Part shown: positions 1 to 11,207 of the stretch, one piece after another
How the letters are laid out: each line of letters starts with the position of its first letter
Numbering within the stretch: position 1 is the stretch's first letter
DNA from: Azolla caroliniana
Taxonomy: Eukaryota > Polypodiophyta
NCBI GenBank assembly: GCA_043228905.1
Contig: JBHGNT010000009.1
Coordinates: 11,904,001 to 11,968,000, forward strand
DNA: 64,000 bases
Direction of reading: 5' to 3'
Notes under the pieces: generated by a model
Told to the model about the DNA's origin: nothing
Seen by the model: only the letters and a program-made list of their open reading frames with translations
Databases searched by the model: none
Position numbers and translations under genes: made by a program

Positions 1-1502
1 CATTACATACCCAGATGTAGACCGACTGGTATTCACATCAGCCGACATGTCCAAATCGGTGAAACCGTCAAGTTGAGGTTTACCGGAGCCGAATCGGAGA
101 CACATATTCGAAGTGCCCTTCAGGTACCAGAGTATCCATTTGACCGCGTTCCAGTGCTCCTTGTTGGGATTGCTCATAAACCGGCTCACCCTCCGACTGC
201 GTATCCTATATCCGGTCGGGTACACACCATTGCGTACATTAAGCTCCCGACGACAGAGGCATATGGAACCTTCATCATATCAGCCTTCTCTGCTTTCGTC
301 TTCGGGCTTTGCTTACCGGATAATTTGCAGTTTGCCGGGAGTGTCGATCCGACCGATTTCGCTTCTAACATGTTGAACCACTAAAGCACCTTTGTCACGT
401 ATTTCTCCAGTGACAACCACAATTGCTTCTTTGACCGGTCCCGGATGATGTGCATCCCCAGCATCTGTCTTGCCCAACCCAAGTCTTTTATTGCGAAAGT
501 TCGGTTGAGAGCCTTATTCAGCATCCGTATTCTGGCTTGGTCCCGTCCGACGATCAACATGTCGTCCACGTACAGAAGGAGTATCAGGAAGACGCCTCCT
601 TCGAACTTCTTCACAAACACCCAGTGATCGGCATGCGTCTTGTGGTACCCTTGATCTGTCATGAAGGAGTCAAACTTCTGGTACCATTATCGGGGAGCCC
701 GCTTCAGTCTGTACAAGCTCTTCTTCAACTGGCAAACCAGGTGCTCCTTCCCTTTCTCCACGAATCCTTCCGGTTGCTGCATGTAGATCTCCTCTTCGAG
801 GTCACCGTGAAGGAATGTCGTCTTCACGTCTAGCTGCTCTACCTCGAGGTCCATGCTTGCCGCTATACTCAGCACCGTCCGGATGGAGGTCATCTTTACT
901 ACCGGGGCAAATATCTCGTCGAAGTCCACGCCCTTCTTCTGCTAGAACCCCTTCACCACGATCCTGGCTTTGTATCTCAGGGGGTTGCCGACATCTCCCG
1001 GTTTCAACTTGTACACCCACTTATTTTGGAGTGCCTGCTTTCCTTTCGGCAACTCCACCAATTCGTATGTACGGTTCTCATGCAGGGAATCCATCTCATC
1101 CTGCATGGCACTTAACCATTTGCGGCTGTGGGTGTCATCCTTCGCTTCTTCGAAGCTTTCTGGCTCCCCCTCATCGGTTAGCAGCACATGCTCTGCATCC
1201 GGCAATCTCCGGGGGGGCCTTCTCTCTCTGAGAGGATATTTCCGTCTTTGGGCTTCGATAACCGGCTCCTCCATTTGCTCTTCATCCGAATCTGATTCGG
1301 GGTCTTGGCCAGTTCCGTTTTCAGCTTCCTCTACTTCTTCCTCTGCCGGTTCGGTATCCTCACCGTAACCGGCTGGTTCCTCGAGTGCTAACCGGTCTCT
1401 TGCCGGTTGGGTCTGCTCATCATAGAATCGATCCTTACTGGTCGACTCAGAGTTCATTATCTTCTTCTCCAACTCCCAGTCGGCGAGCGTCTTGTCCTCC
1501 AT
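1..1502 (-). pseudogene. Copia-1 reverse transcriptase-RNase H region, broken
   Basis: Copies element RNA into DNA and degrades the RNA strand. Visible landmarks on the minus strand: an acidic linker, the block QNKWVYKLK, the RT start YKARIVVKGF followed at once by a stop near 942, VDFDEIFAPVVKM, the catalytic YVDD at about 561-572 and the RNase H start CTRPDIGYAVGG near 190. Further stops fall after the RAPR block (about 685) and after KYVTKVL (about 380). The stops interrupt otherwise well-conserved sequence, so this is a recently decayed pol rather than an old relic. RNase H continues beyond position 1. Confidence 0.88.
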
Positions 1503-1514
1503 GAAGATAATATC

Positions 1515-2594
1515 TCAACTCCGGAATACCTTCTTGTCGACCAGGTCCCACACTCGGTAGCCGAACTCATTGTCACCGTAACCGAGGAATATGCATGGCC
1601 GTGTCTTCGGATCTAGTTTTCCTCTCCGGTCCTTAGCTACATGTACATATGCAAGACACCCGAATACCTTCAGATGCCGGTAGGATACTTCCTTACCGGT
1701 CCAGACTCTCTGTGGCGTGTCTCCGTCCAAGGGTACTAACGGTGATTTGTTTATCACATATGTCGCCGTTGACAGTGCCTCAACCCAAAACTTCTTGGGT
1801 AGTTTTGCATGCACCAGCATACTCCGGACCCTCTCCATTATGGTCCGGTTCATCCTCTCGGCCAACCCGTTTAGTTCCGGCGTCTTCGGCACGGTAAATT
1901 CGAGCCGGATTCTCTTCGAGCGACAGTACTCCTCAAACTGCCCCCGGTATTCACCTCCGTTATCTGCTTGAACCGCCTTCAGCTTCCGGCCGGTTTCTCT
2001 TTCCACTCTCGCGTGGAGCTCTTTGAAGACGGATAACACCTGATCCTTCGTCTTCAACGGTGTGGCCCACAGCTTCCGGCTGTGGTCATCTATGAACGTC
2101 ACGAAGTACTACGATCCGGCATGTGACTTTGTGTCCACTTGACATACATCAGTATGCACCAACTCCAGTGGTGCATTACGTCTCATCGGTGGCCTCGATC
2201 GGAAGGAGGTCCAGTTTTGTTTACCGGCCAGACAATTAGTGCACTTCTCCAAGTGCACGTTCTTTATTGGAATGAGGTTGTCTTCTGCAAGCCTCTTCAT
2301 CCCCTTCTCGCTCATGTGACACAGCCTCTTGTGCCACAGCTCACCGGGAGTGTCGGATGCCACGTTCACTTCTTCCGGGCATAACCAGGCATTCATCAGG
2401 TACAACATGTTGACCTTCCGGGCCCGAGCCACAATCACGCTCCCTTTGCTGAACTTCATAACATTGTTCTGGATGCTACCCGTGTAGCCTTCATCATCTA
2501 GCCGACCGGCTGATATCAGGTTCAGACGAACCTCCGGAACGTGTCGGACATCCTTCAGCAACAGCTTGCATCCGGTTGGGGTTGTCAACCACAC
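1515..2594 (-). pseudogene. Copia-1 integrase with GAG-pre-integrase domain
   Basis: Inserts the element cDNA into the host genome. The N-terminal pre-integrase zinc region is at 2380-2230 (ELWHKRLCHMS ... CTNCLAGK). The catalytic core follows with the three acidic positions of the DDE triad: HTDVCQVD (about 2160), VQADNGGEY (about 1965) and GLAERMNRT (about 1865). The C-terminal part reaches the conserved block KVFGCLAYVHV. A stop near 2107 lies between the first Asp block and the core. All three acidic residues are still encoded. The region ends in a stop near 1512, just before the RT linker. Confidence 0.88.
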
Positions 2595-2790
2595 GTCTCC
2601 TATGCCGAAAATTCAGCATGTACCTTCATTCCCCATCTGGACACAGCCATGATCACCGGCTGAGTAGGATGAGAAGCATTTCCGGTTCGAGGTAAGGTGG
2701 AACGACGCTCCGGAGTCGACCACCCAAGTCATCTCGTCGCCGAGAAGGTTTAACTCACTCTCCTCGGTGATGAGCATCGACTCTTCTTAG
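2595..2790 (-). pseudogene. Copia-1 aspartic protease remnant
   Basis: The minus strand reads WVVDSGASFHLTS around 2730-2695. It contains the pepsin-type retroviral active site D-S-G-A, which cleaves the polyprotein. The glycine of the motif is intact, unlike in copia E and G2. A TGA stop follows about 30 codons later near 2608, separating it from the pre-integrase region. Confidence 0.8.
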
Positions 2791-3570
2791 CTTGCCGCGA
2801 TTGCCGTCATTCCCTTCCAGTCTGGCCCCCTCCGGTCTTTACCGTTCCGGTCCGGTGTCCGCTTCGAATCGGTACCGTCGGTTTCCTTGTCTTTTCGAAA
2901 GTGCCAACAGTTCTTCTAGAAATGTCCCAGCTTGCCGCAATAGAAGCAAGTAGGCCTCCCCCTTGACTTTGACCGTGTCCCCAACTTTTCCCGGTTCTGG
3001 AGGCTACGGTTCCTTTGTCTTCCGCGTTCCGATTCGGTAAGGAGCGCTTTGGAGTTGGAGCTCGTATCCTTATCTTTCCGACACGCCTCCTCATCTAGCA
3101 AGCTCGACTTCACTCTTGCTAGGGATAACCGTTTCCCTTCTGGCCCGGCATTGCCCAAAGTGACAACCAACGTCTCCCAGCTATTTGGGAGGGAACCGAG
3201 CAGGAGTAACGCTAGTACCTCATCGGCGAGAGGTACTTCCAATGATGTTGCCTGGTGGATCAGCCCCTGGAAGGCATTCATGTGCTCCGCCATGCTGGAG
3301 CCATCTTGGTACCGGAGTCTTACTAGCTTCCGAAATACCAAAACCTGATTAACAACATTTTTGTTTTGAAACATAATGCCGATCTTCTCCTAGAGCTCAT
3401 GAGCCTTGCTCTCTTCATAATATCGTGGCGTCGATTTTGTCCGGTCTCTTGTCCTCGAACTGAACCGGCAGCCAAAGATCTTTAACCACGAGCATGTCCC
3501 TCATCTTCGACTTCCACATTGAATAGTTGGAGCCGGTGAGCTTGAACATGCCTCCCAACGATTCGTCCAT
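2791..3570 (-). pseudogene. Copia-1 gag with interrupted zinc knuckle
   Basis: Capsid/nucleocapsid protein. I place the start at the ATG at 3570, 16 bases inside the PBS, because the sequence from there (MDESLGGMFKLTGSNY) matches the equivalent start in copia E (34560). The middle region includes LLLLGSLPNSWETLV, typical of this gag family. The CCHC knuckle (CFYCGKLGHF near 2945) has a stop between His and the last Cys (about 2914), so the knuckle cannot be completed. There is also a frame break around 3400. Confidence 0.85.
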
Positions 3571-3585
3571 TTTCTGTGTCGTTTC

Positions 3586-3597
3586 GCTCTGATACCA
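3586..3597 (-). other. Primer binding site of copia-1
   Basis: The minus strand reads TGGTATCAGAGC, the usual plant copia PBS complementary to the 3' end of initiator methionine tRNA. It lies three bases inside the LTR end at 3601, which fixes the LTR boundary. Confidence 0.92.
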
Positions 3598-3600
3598 CTT

Positions 3601-4366
3601 TGACAAGAATACACGCTCCTGATGAACACTCGGCCACAACCGAGCCTAGAATCAAACACAATAAACGGGTAATGAACGCACGACACAGTGAAGAGAAGAG
3701 AACACAGGTTGTTAATGTGGAAAACCCAAACTAGGGAAAAACCACAGCAAGCCATCGATTGCAAACTATCACTATATCAGAATATACAATAGTGAAGCAC
3801 CGAGGCAACGACCTCGAGCTTGCTATCTTCGCCACAGGAGGCCGTTACAACAGAGGCACCAACCTCTTCCTCTCTCTCTCTCTCTCTCTCTGTGTACACA
3901 ATTACGCGCTCTAATCTTGCACCAACAAGAATAACAACAAACTAATGTTTTCCCTAAGTCATATTTATACTAATATGACTTTTCGGCTACTTACAAATAT
4001 AGCCCCGATGGACTCTCAGAAACATATTTACGAATATGTCCCTTCATCCGGTGAGCACTCCTCACTGGGCCTGCATCATCCGGCGCTTGCCGGGCACACG
4101 TCATTCGGTTCTCACCGGGTCTTCCATTGCCGGGTACTCCACATCCGGTTCTCACTGGATCTTCACCATCCGGTTCTTGCCGGGTACTCGTCATCCGGTT
4201 CTCACCGGGTCTTCCGTAGCCGGGTACTCGTCATTTGGTTCTTATCGGGTCTTCCGTAGTTGGGTACTCGTCATCCGGTTTCGGCCTCGGCCTATTGGCC
4301 TGGGCCGAGTTTGCTCATCGACACTGTTCTTCTCACTTCCCATCCGGAGGGACTTGTTTCCTAACA
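3601..4366 (-). repeat. 5' LTR of copia-1 (766 bp)
   Basis: On the minus strand it begins TGTTAGGAAAC (4366) and ends ACTTGTCA (3601), giving the expected TG...CA. It holds a CT/GA dinucleotide run (about 3870-3891). Between about 4040 and 4300 there is a cluster of degenerate CCGGT-rich repeats of the type TCCGGTTCTCACCGGGT. The same repeat type recurs inside the solo LTR at 46128-47034. No second LTR is in the window. Confidence 0.88.
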
Positions 4367-4407
4367 CAATGATCATAAGAACCTGACTTATTTCCAAAAT
4401 GGTCGAG

Positions 4408-6167
4408 TCTTGAGTTGGCGACAAGCCTAGTGGGCGCAATTTTTGACTCACTTCGACTTTATCATCATATATCGCCCTAGGATACAGCAAGGCAAAGCAG
4501 ATGCTCTTTCTCGGCGCTCTTATATGGAACTTCGTCCAGGGGAACCTGCATTTGAGCATCAAAAACAAATCCTTTTGGGTCCTAATCACTTACGATTAAT
4601 GGTAGTTAATGCGTTAACAACTCTTGAAGATTCCACTCTTCTTGATTCCATTCGAGATCATATGGCCACTGAGGATTTCGCCAAGGATGTTTTGGATCAT
4701 ATCGTCTCGGATCGTGCTTCTTCCTCACGGTCGAAAAATCCTCGTAATGACTATCGTCAGTTCTATTGGCATGGTGGTTTTTTGTTTCGACAAAACCTAT
4801 TGTACGTTCCTGATGGTCCCCCATGACTACAAGTTTTACAACATTGCCATGACTCACCAATGGCTGGTCATTTTGGAGTTCACAAGACTCTAGAATTAAT
4901 TTCTCCACGCTATTGGTGGCCTCGTCTTTGTCATTTTGTTGAGGAGTATGTTCGCAGTTGTGATATATGTTGTTGATCAAAGAGTCCTTGTCACCGATCC
5001 TATGGCTTACTACAACCACTTCCCATTCTGGAAAATCCTTGGAAGTCTATATCCTTGGATTTCATTACTGATCTCCCAGTTTCAAAAGGTTTTGATGCAA
5101 TTCTCACAGTGGTTGATTGATTTACCAAAATGACACATTTCTTGCCATGTATGAAGTCGATTACTAGTCGAGAGGCGACCGATCTCGTCATGCGGGAGGT
5201 ATTTAAACATCATGGTCTGTTGGATGATATTATTAGTGATCGTGGTCCACAATTTATATCAAAGTTTTGGAAGCACATGTTCAAACTTCTCCACATTTCG
5301 GTTAAGCTTTCTTCGGGCTATCATCCCAAAACAAATTACCAAAGTGAGTGTACCAACCAGACGTTGGAGCAATATCTTAGTTGTTTCATCAACTATCAAC
5401 AAGATGATTGGGTTGATTTTTTGCACTTGGCGGAATTCGCTTACAACAACTCAACCCATTCTTCTACAACATATTCCCCATTTTTCGCAAATACGGGTTG
5501 TCATCCTCGGTGGACGGTGACTGCGCATCCAGACGTTCCTACCAACCTTGCTACTGAGGATCATCTTAGTCGCCTCCAAGAAATTCACGCTAACATTCTC
5601 CACAATTTGCACGATGCTCAAGTTACACATAAGAGGCTTGCCAATCGTCATCATCTAGAATCCTCAAAAAAGTTCCGGTTTGGGATCATGTATGGCTTCT
5701 GCAACACAACATCAAGACCACTCGACCTTGCAATAAATTGGATTACCAACGTTTTGGTCCTTACATGATCACTGGCAACATAAGTGATGTTGCATTTCGT
5801 CTTGGCCTCCCTCCACACATGCATCTTCATCCGGTGTTTAATGTATCCCTTTTGGAACCTTATACTTCAAGTTCAATTTCGGGCTGCCTTACGACACCCC
5901 CACCACCTGTCATGTCAAGTTCTTGGACAGACCTGAATTTGAAATTGCTGCCATTCTAATTCTAAAATCGTGCGCAACAAGTTGTATTACTTAGTCGATT
6001 GGCTAGGCTATACCCCCAATGATCGAACTTGGGAACCTGCTGCAAATCTTTCCAATGCTGTGGAACTCGTCACTGCATTTCATCACCAATATCCTCATAA
6101 ACCAAGTCCTAATACAAACCCTACAACCCATGAGACATGTCATCGAAGAAGGGGGATAGTGTCATGA
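4408..6167 (+). pseudogene. Gypsy M pol remnant: RNase H end, integrase, chromodomain
   Basis: The RNase H tail is readable from about 4408 (RQA, stop, WAQFLTHFDF ... GKADALSRRS). The integrase zinc region follows near 4840-4970 (HCHDSPMAGHFG ... SCDICC). The DDE core has LDFITDLP (about 5060), SDRGPQF (about 5237) and a C-terminal Glu in TNQTLEQ (about 5360). Stops occur at about 4825, 4975 and 5121. After a frame change the chromodomain appears at 5976-6110 (KLYYLVDWLGY ... TWEPAANL). In chromoviruses this domain is thought to direct integration to marked chromatin. Confidence 0.85.
6145..6159 (+). other. Polypurine tract of gypsy M
   Basis: GAAGAAGGGGGATAG directly precedes the LTR start TGTCATG. 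It primes plus-strand DNA synthesis. The same junction occurs on the minus strand at gypsy L (61138-61150). Confidence 0.85.
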
Positions 6168-6628
6168 TAACACTCACATCATGCATCGAAAGGATGATGA
6201 CACTCACATTATGCTTCGAAAAGATTTGAACCCACGACCTTGCTGTACACATGTCAAATCCTTAGCCATTGTATATTCTTGATGTATAGTCTTTAGAATA
6301 TGAAATCTAATATCATAGGAATATTCTATATTACTCTACATTCTAGAATGACCTAGAATATTCTAGAGTGTTCTATACACTAGAACCTTGTAGAATACTC
6401 TAGAGATCTTCTAGATTTCTACATTCTAGGATAACCTAGAATATTATAGAGTGTTCTCTATTACTTATAAATTGGGATCTACCACTCATCCCAAACCTAA
6501 ATTGGTTCAACGCCATTTTGTAGTACTCTATTGCCTACTCTTTGTAATCCATTACTCTTCAATATAATAATTCCTTTTCAATTATCTCTCTATCTTCTCT
6601 GTCTCTCTCTGTCTCTCTCTGTCTTGAC
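6160..6628 (+). repeat. 3' LTR of gypsy M (469 bp)
   Basis: Begins TGTCATGATAAC and ends GTCTTGACA, so the ends are the 5-bp inverted repeat TGTCA/TGACA. The interior is rich in TCTAGAATATTCTAGAG-type motifs (about 6290-6450) and ends in a CT-rich tract. The same AT/CTAGA style is seen at 9240-9360. An antisense tRNA-like block sits about 60 bases inside the start. Confidence 0.82.
6222..6275 (-). other. tRNA-like block in gypsy M LTR, antisense
   Basis: On the minus strand this reads as a degenerate A box (ATGGCTAAGGATTT) followed by a B box (GGGTTCAAATC), the internal pol III promoter layout of tRNAs. No acceptor stem pairing is evident, so it is not a tRNA gene. Equivalent blocks occur in other LTRs here (9135-9200, 58774-58836, 61066-61125, 62866-62922). 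Confidence 0.5.
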
Positions 6629-6639
6629 ACCTTTCACGG

Positions 6640-7290
6640 CATCCGCCCACATTAGTGTCTTGGTCTTTCCAGCTTTGCCTCCCCCTTTTTCGGTTGGCTC
6701 CGGCTTGGGCTTTCCATTCTGGTGGCTGCCCCTTCATCCGGTCTCGGCTTCTTCAGTCGGGCCGAAATCGGAATCAGTATCCGGCTTCTCGGTTCACTCG
6801 TCTCTGTCACTCGTCTCGTTTCTCCCCCTCAAGTTCGGCATATCGAGGTACTGGACACCGAGTGCACAAGAGAATGGCCACAACGTGTCTAAGCCAAGCG
6901 GTTTGGTGAAGATATCGGCAACCCTAAACCTGCCGATCAATCGAAACATGAAGTAGCTCCACTTCACCGAACTCGCTCACAGAAAAAATGATAGTGCACC
7001 TCGATTAGTTTTGTCCGGGCGTGAAAGATGGGGTTCTTATTCAACTGGATGTTATTGAGGATGTCACAATAGAGCATCGTCGGATCAAACACCTCCACTC
7101 ACAAATCCTTTCGGAGCCTCTTGAGCCATATGGCTTCGCATGTCGCGACAACCATTGCTCGGTACTCAGCCTTAGTGCTCGACAATGCTAATGTCGGCCA
7201 CTTCTTACTCCTCCATGCAACCGCGGAGCTTCCAAGTGAAAACACATATCTGGATGTAGACCGACGGTGTCGTGAAAATCCGTCACTATG
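6640..7290 (-). pseudogene. Copia RNase H fragment (copia N)
   Basis: The minus strand from 7290 reads FSLGSSAVAWRSKKW, LSSTKAEYRA and EAIWLKRLRKDL, a copia RNase H with the typical S-S-T-K-A-E-Y motif. It is followed by degraded sequence similar to the C-terminus of copia B (15240-15700). It is truncated on its 5' side at about 7270, where unrelated sequence begins, and joins the gypsy M LTR end at 6628. Stops are numerous. It may be the target into which gypsy M inserted. Confidence 0.75.
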
Positions 7291-7389
7291 TGCGGATCGT
7301 GAGGTAGAACCGCCGGGGTTATGGACGGGAAGGAAAAAGGGCTCACACACACAACACAAGGAAGTCTTACACAAACAAGGCACGGTATT

Positions 7390-8270
7390 TGAACGTGTCT
7401 GTGAAAAGGAGAGGTGCATGGGCAAGCCCGAATCAACCCCTAGTCACAAGGCGAATGAATGCATGTGAGGAAGGCTTACACATGAACACACAAGGAAAAG
7501 GCTTACTTACACACACTAGAGACAAAGTTTCAAATGCCTTTGTGAAAAGAGAGGTGCATGGGCAAGCCCGAACGCTCCCTTGTTACAAGACACGCGAACA
7601 CACAAGCAAGGTTTACACACGGGAGACAATTTTGAACGCCTTCGTGAAAGGAGAGGTGCGTGGACAAGCCCGAACGCTCCCTTGCCACAAGTCGCACGAT
7701 CGCACAAGCAAGATTTACACTAACACGCAAGACACGGAAGTTTGAAGGCTTTTGTGAAAGCAGAGGGGCATGGGCAAACTTGAAATGCTCCCTTGTCACA
7801 AGACACACAAACAGATAAGCACAAATGACAATAACATATAAGACACGTAAATTTGAATGCGTTTGTGAAAGGAGAGGTGCATGGGCAAACCCAAAATGCT
7901 CCCTTGTCACAAGACACATAAACAAATAAGCACAAATGATGATAACATATAAGATATGTAACTTTGAATGCCTTTGTGAAATGAGAGGTGCATGGGCAAG
8001 CCCGAAATGCTCCCTTGTCACAAGACACACAAACAGATAAGCACAAATGACGATAACATATAAGACACATAGGTGAAACCTGTCACGACAGAGTGACAAC
8101 AAGTACATTGTTAATGAGGATTAAACCTACAACCTCACATATAAGATACCTAAGTTTGAATACTTTTGTGAAAGGAGAGGTGCATGGGCAAGCCCGAAAC
8201 GCTCCCTTGTCACAAGACACACAAACAAATAAGTACAAATGATAATAATATATAAGACACATAGGTAAAA
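7390..8270. repeat. ~111-bp imperfect tandem repeat
   Basis: The motif GTGAAAGGAGAGGTGCATGG, followed by GGCAAGCCCGAA and CTCCCTTGTCACAAGACACAC, begins at 7401, 7542, 7644, 7754, 7865, 7976 and 8168. The middle copies are 102-111 bases apart. Open frames across it are by-products of the repetition. The copy at 7976 continues into the first 60 bases (8081-8140) of the LTR found complete at 9103. Confidence 0.85.
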
Positions 8271-8274
8271 CCAA

Positions 8275-8998
8275 ACATTAGTTTATTACAATATAATACA
8301 TTCTTTTATAAAATAAGAATTAATTTTACAATGGGTTTGATATGAATATGAGAGATAATTTATAAAAGAAGGGCGAAGAGAGGTGGAGGAAAGAAGAGAG
8401 TGGAATATAGAAGAAGGTGATTCTTTGTTGATGATGCCTCTCGATGTTGTTGATCCTTCTTCTTTTTCCTTCTAATTGAATAGAGCTTCCGTGTTCCTTC
8501 TCCCTCCCCCCTTCTTCACTAGAATAGGCTCTTATTTATAGGTTTAGGATTGCTTGCCTTTTTCCCCTAAAAACAATCTTGTCTATATGCGTCTCCTTTT
8601 CTTTTCCTCACTATTTCTGTTTTCTAGCCCTAAATTTGACATGCTAGATATTCTTGGAAAGCTCTTTGGGTTAGCTTTCTTATGCATCTTTTCGTTTCTA
8701 ATTTGGACATCTAACGAGGAAATTATGAGCTCCTCATATCAACGCGTGCTTGTTTTTTTTTTTTTTTCTCTCCCCATCTTTTTTTCTACTTTTGAAAACC
8801 GCCTCTAACTTAATATTCATCATTATTTATAGTAAGTTTCAATCCTTTGACCATTTATTTATAAGGGATTATCTTTGGCAAATGAAAAAGTATTTTTGCT
8901 ACCAATAAAGTTGACTTCAGAATACTAGTTTATTTGAACTACTATTTTACTTCTTTTCGAGGGTGGTTTCACACTGGTTTCAAACTTTGAATGCCTTT
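8275..8998. other. AT-rich stretch without recognised gene
   Basis: I see no coding similarity on either strand. It contains a purine-rich block (8365-8420), pyrimidine-rich blocks (8455-8520) and a long T run (about 8753-8771). It separates the main ~111-bp array from its outlying copy at 8999. Confidence 0.6.
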
Positions 8999-9102
8999 GT
9001 GAAATGAGAGGTGCATGGGCAAGCCCGAAATGCTCCCTTGTCACAAAACACACAAACAGATAGCGCAAATGACGATAACATATAAGACACGTAGGTGACA
9101 CC
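8999..9102. repeat. Outlying copy of the ~111-bp repeat
   Basis: Repeats 7976-8080 almost base for base (GTGAAATGAGAGGTGCATGG at its start) and, like that copy, runs straight into TGTCACGACA. The two stretches 7976-8140 and 8999-9162 are therefore one duplicated segment that includes the LTR junction. Confidence 0.8.
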
Positions 9103-9429
9103 TGTCACGACAAAGTGACATCAAGTACATTGTTAATGAGGATTAAACCTACAACCTCACATTTAGAGGACATCATGTTCAATCATTTTGACATGAGCAT
9201 ACATTTGTATATAATAGGGTAGTATTCTATGGTCTAGCGTATAGTACATTTCAGAATCAGAACATGCTAGTCGTTAGTATATTCTAGAGATATTGTACGT
9301 TATATTCTAGATTACTATATTCTAGAGATACTTCTTGAGTATATTCTAGAGATATTCAATTTCGAAACTTGTAGAAATACTTGTAATCTCCTTGGTCTCT
9401 TTCAAGGGATTCAACACCAGTCATTGACA
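9103..9429 (+). repeat. Probable solo LTR (327 bp) of a gypsy family
   Basis: Begins TGTCACGACA and ends TCATTGACA, giving TGTCA...TGACA ends like gypsy M, J and L. It has CTAGAGATATT-type AT-rich motifs (9270-9360) like the gypsy M LTR. It carries an antisense tRNA-like block near its start (about 9135-9200: B-box-like GGTTTAATCC and A-box-like TGCTCATGTCAAAATG on the minus strand). No clear target duplication is seen, and no internal region is attached. Confidence 0.55.
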
Positions 9430-10079
9430 CATCAATCTAGTATTCTCGTTTCATTCCATCTTGTCTCCTTCTCCATCTTTATCTTCATGCTTTCCATAGC
9501 TCCCTAAGTTCATAGTCTCATCAGTCATAGCTTTTAGAATTCTTAGCCTTGTCATTTCTAGTTCCACATTCGTCATCCATGCTCCGTCGTAGTTTGCAGT
9601 TGGTGTGTCCGTGACAGTTTGAATCCCTTCCAACGGGGAGCACCACCCGTCCTCATCATCACCTTTGCTTCTAGCATTGCCATCATCATTTTCAGCACCT
9701 CTTTGCCCAACCTTTATAGTCATCAACACTACTTTCCATTGTCTTTAATCGTCATCATTATTCCACCCTCTTCATTGTTATTGTTATCATCTATAGGCAT
9801 CATTTTGCATCACTATTTTGGTGAGGATTGCTTTCGATCTATCACCTTCCCAGTTCCGGTGGGGGTCACAACCGCTCACTTTCCTGGTGGGGATCAGATC
9901 ATCACTCAGCTGCACTCCGTTTTGATTTTAGTTCAAGTCTACCTCCACTTTCCTTTGGTGATGACTGATATCGATCGCTCACCTTCTTGTTCCGGTGGGG
10001 TCCACAACCACTCACTTTCCTGGTGGGGATCGCGTCCATTTCTCACTAGCGCTACCATTTGTGCCGTGTTTTCGATCAA
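9430..10079. other. Unrecognised stretch with a diverged direct repeat
   Basis: Contains two diverged copies, about 138 bases apart (near 9835-9905 and 9973-10043), of a segment including TTCCGGTGGGG, ACAACC(G/A)CTCAC and TTTCCTGGTGGGGATC. A plus-strand open frame covers 9619-10305 but has no recognisable motif and crosses into the antisense of copia C. I do not call it a gene. Confidence 0.5.
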
Positions 10080-11207
10080 CCTAGAGTATTTACACTCTCA
10101 TAATAGAAGAAGTCAAGTCGACCACGATCAAGTCTTCACTACTCGCCGACTCGTCATCCGATTGACCATTCCGGGTCAACCAGTCTGGATTTGGACCACT
10201 CATTCGGAGAGAAATCGGACTATCCGGCAGTTCCAATTTTGCGATGCTTCTCTATGTTCCGGATTCCAATGTATCATCAACAACAATCAATTCGGACTAA
10301 GTTAGAGAGAAGTACTAGGATGTCGATTCATTGAAAAGGACATCTCGGCTATCTTGGATCGCTTTCGATTGGGGGTTATAACACTTATATAACCCTTCTG
10401 CTCATCTGAGCAACCGACGAGAATGCACTTCTTGGCTTTCGCATCTAACTTCCTCCATTTTTCCTTCAGTACATGCACATATGCAATGCTACTGAACACC
10501 CGAAAGTGTGTCAAATTTGGCTTCTGCTCAAAATACAGTTTGTGTGGCGATACCTTTGTCCCTGAGGCAGATATCCGATTTTGGATGTAGAAGGCTGTCC
10601 GAATTGCTTCGGCCCAATAATACTTGGGCATGCTTTTCTCCTCAAGTATCGCCCTTGGTGCTTCTACAAGCGTCCTATTTTGATGGTCGGCCATAACGTT
10701 TTTCCCCGACGTGTATCTCCAAGAGAACTCCCGACAAATTCCCTTTGTCTGCAGATAACTCATGAATTGGCTACAAAAGTATTCTTTTCCACCATCCGAT
10801 CTCAGACACTTGATCTTTCTTCCGGTCTTGCGTTCGACATGATTCTTTAGGTCCCGGAAGCACAAGAAGATTTCACTCTTCTTCTCGATCACAAAGATCC
10901 AAGTGTGTTAACTGAAATTGTCGATGAAGGAGATGAAATACCGACTCCCACTGGTGCTCATGTTTTGTGCTAGTCCTCACACATCCAAATGGATGAGATC
11001 AAGACAATTCTGGCTCCGATTCTTCTCATGGGGGAAGGGAAGCCTATGTTGCTTCCTCAATTGGCAAGCTTCACATATTTGGCCTTTTGGGCCATAGAAC
11101 TTTGGCAATCTAGAAACAACATTTTCCGACTGCATATCTTGAAGCTTTTGGAAATTTATGTGGCTGACCCGCTTATGCCATAAGTCGATGTCTGACTCAA
11201 CCTTCTG
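10080..11207 (-). pseudogene. Copia C integrase portion (left part of split element)
   Basis: The minus strand reads a pre-integrase block (LWHKRVSHINF, then CEACQLRKQHRLPF at about 11175-11040). The integrase core follows: LDLIHLDV, then CLRSDGGKEYF (about 10800) and a degraded final region NVMADHQNRT, where the usual Glu of the N-G-V-A-E-R motif is replaced. FSSIAYVHV follows near 10480. It is closely related to copia B (17476-18340). The 5' remainder of the same element (protease, gag, LTR) is at 32012-33806, displaced by gypsy A. Downstream of 10300 only linker-like sequence to about 10080 is traceable; RT is missing. Confidence 0.8.

Larger units (their letters stand above)
1..4366 (-). 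mobile_element. Copia-1: Ty1/copia LTR retrotransposon, 5' part, 3' end outside window
   Basis: Reading down the minus strand the order is LTR (4366-3601), PBS, gag, protease, integrase, reverse transcriptase and RNase H, which is copia order (integrase before RT). The RNase H and 3' LTR run past position 1. Similarity of the gag start and of the integrase/RT blocks suggests the TNT1/Tork branch; that assignment is from memory of the family and is tentative. The coding region is broken by several stops, so the copy is not autonomous. On its 5' side it abuts the middle of gypsy M, whose RNase H begins abruptly near 4408, so copia-1 probably inserted into gypsy M. Confidence 0.9.
4408..6628 (+). 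mobile_element. Gypsy M: 3' half of a Ty3/gypsy chromovirus
   Basis: Starts abruptly in RNase H beside the copia-1 LTR and runs through integrase, chromodomain, PPT and a 469-bp 3' LTR. The 5' half presumably lies left of the window beyond copia-1, which would have split the element. The terminal LTR motif TGTCA...TGACA and the PPT-LTR junction GGGGGATAG|TGTCATGATA are shared with gypsy L at 61137, so the two belong to related families. Confidence 0.85.

Noticed and set aside
815-1368. Plus-strand open frames over copia-1
   Set aside because: Shadows of the conserved minus-strand pol; no independent similarity.
4443-5019. Overlapping minus-strand frame 5019-4606 as a gene
   Set aside because: It is the antisense of gypsy M integrase, which has clear zinc and DDE landmarks on the plus strand.
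7389-8108. Overlapping open frames in both strands of the ~111-bp repeat, some with hydrophobic cysteine-containing repeats
   Set aside because: They follow the DNA repeat unit, occur on both strands and have no recognisable motif.
9619-10305. A 228-codon plus-strand open frame
   Set aside because: Its last part is the antisense of the copia C linker, its middle covers a DNA direct repeat, and no domain is seen.
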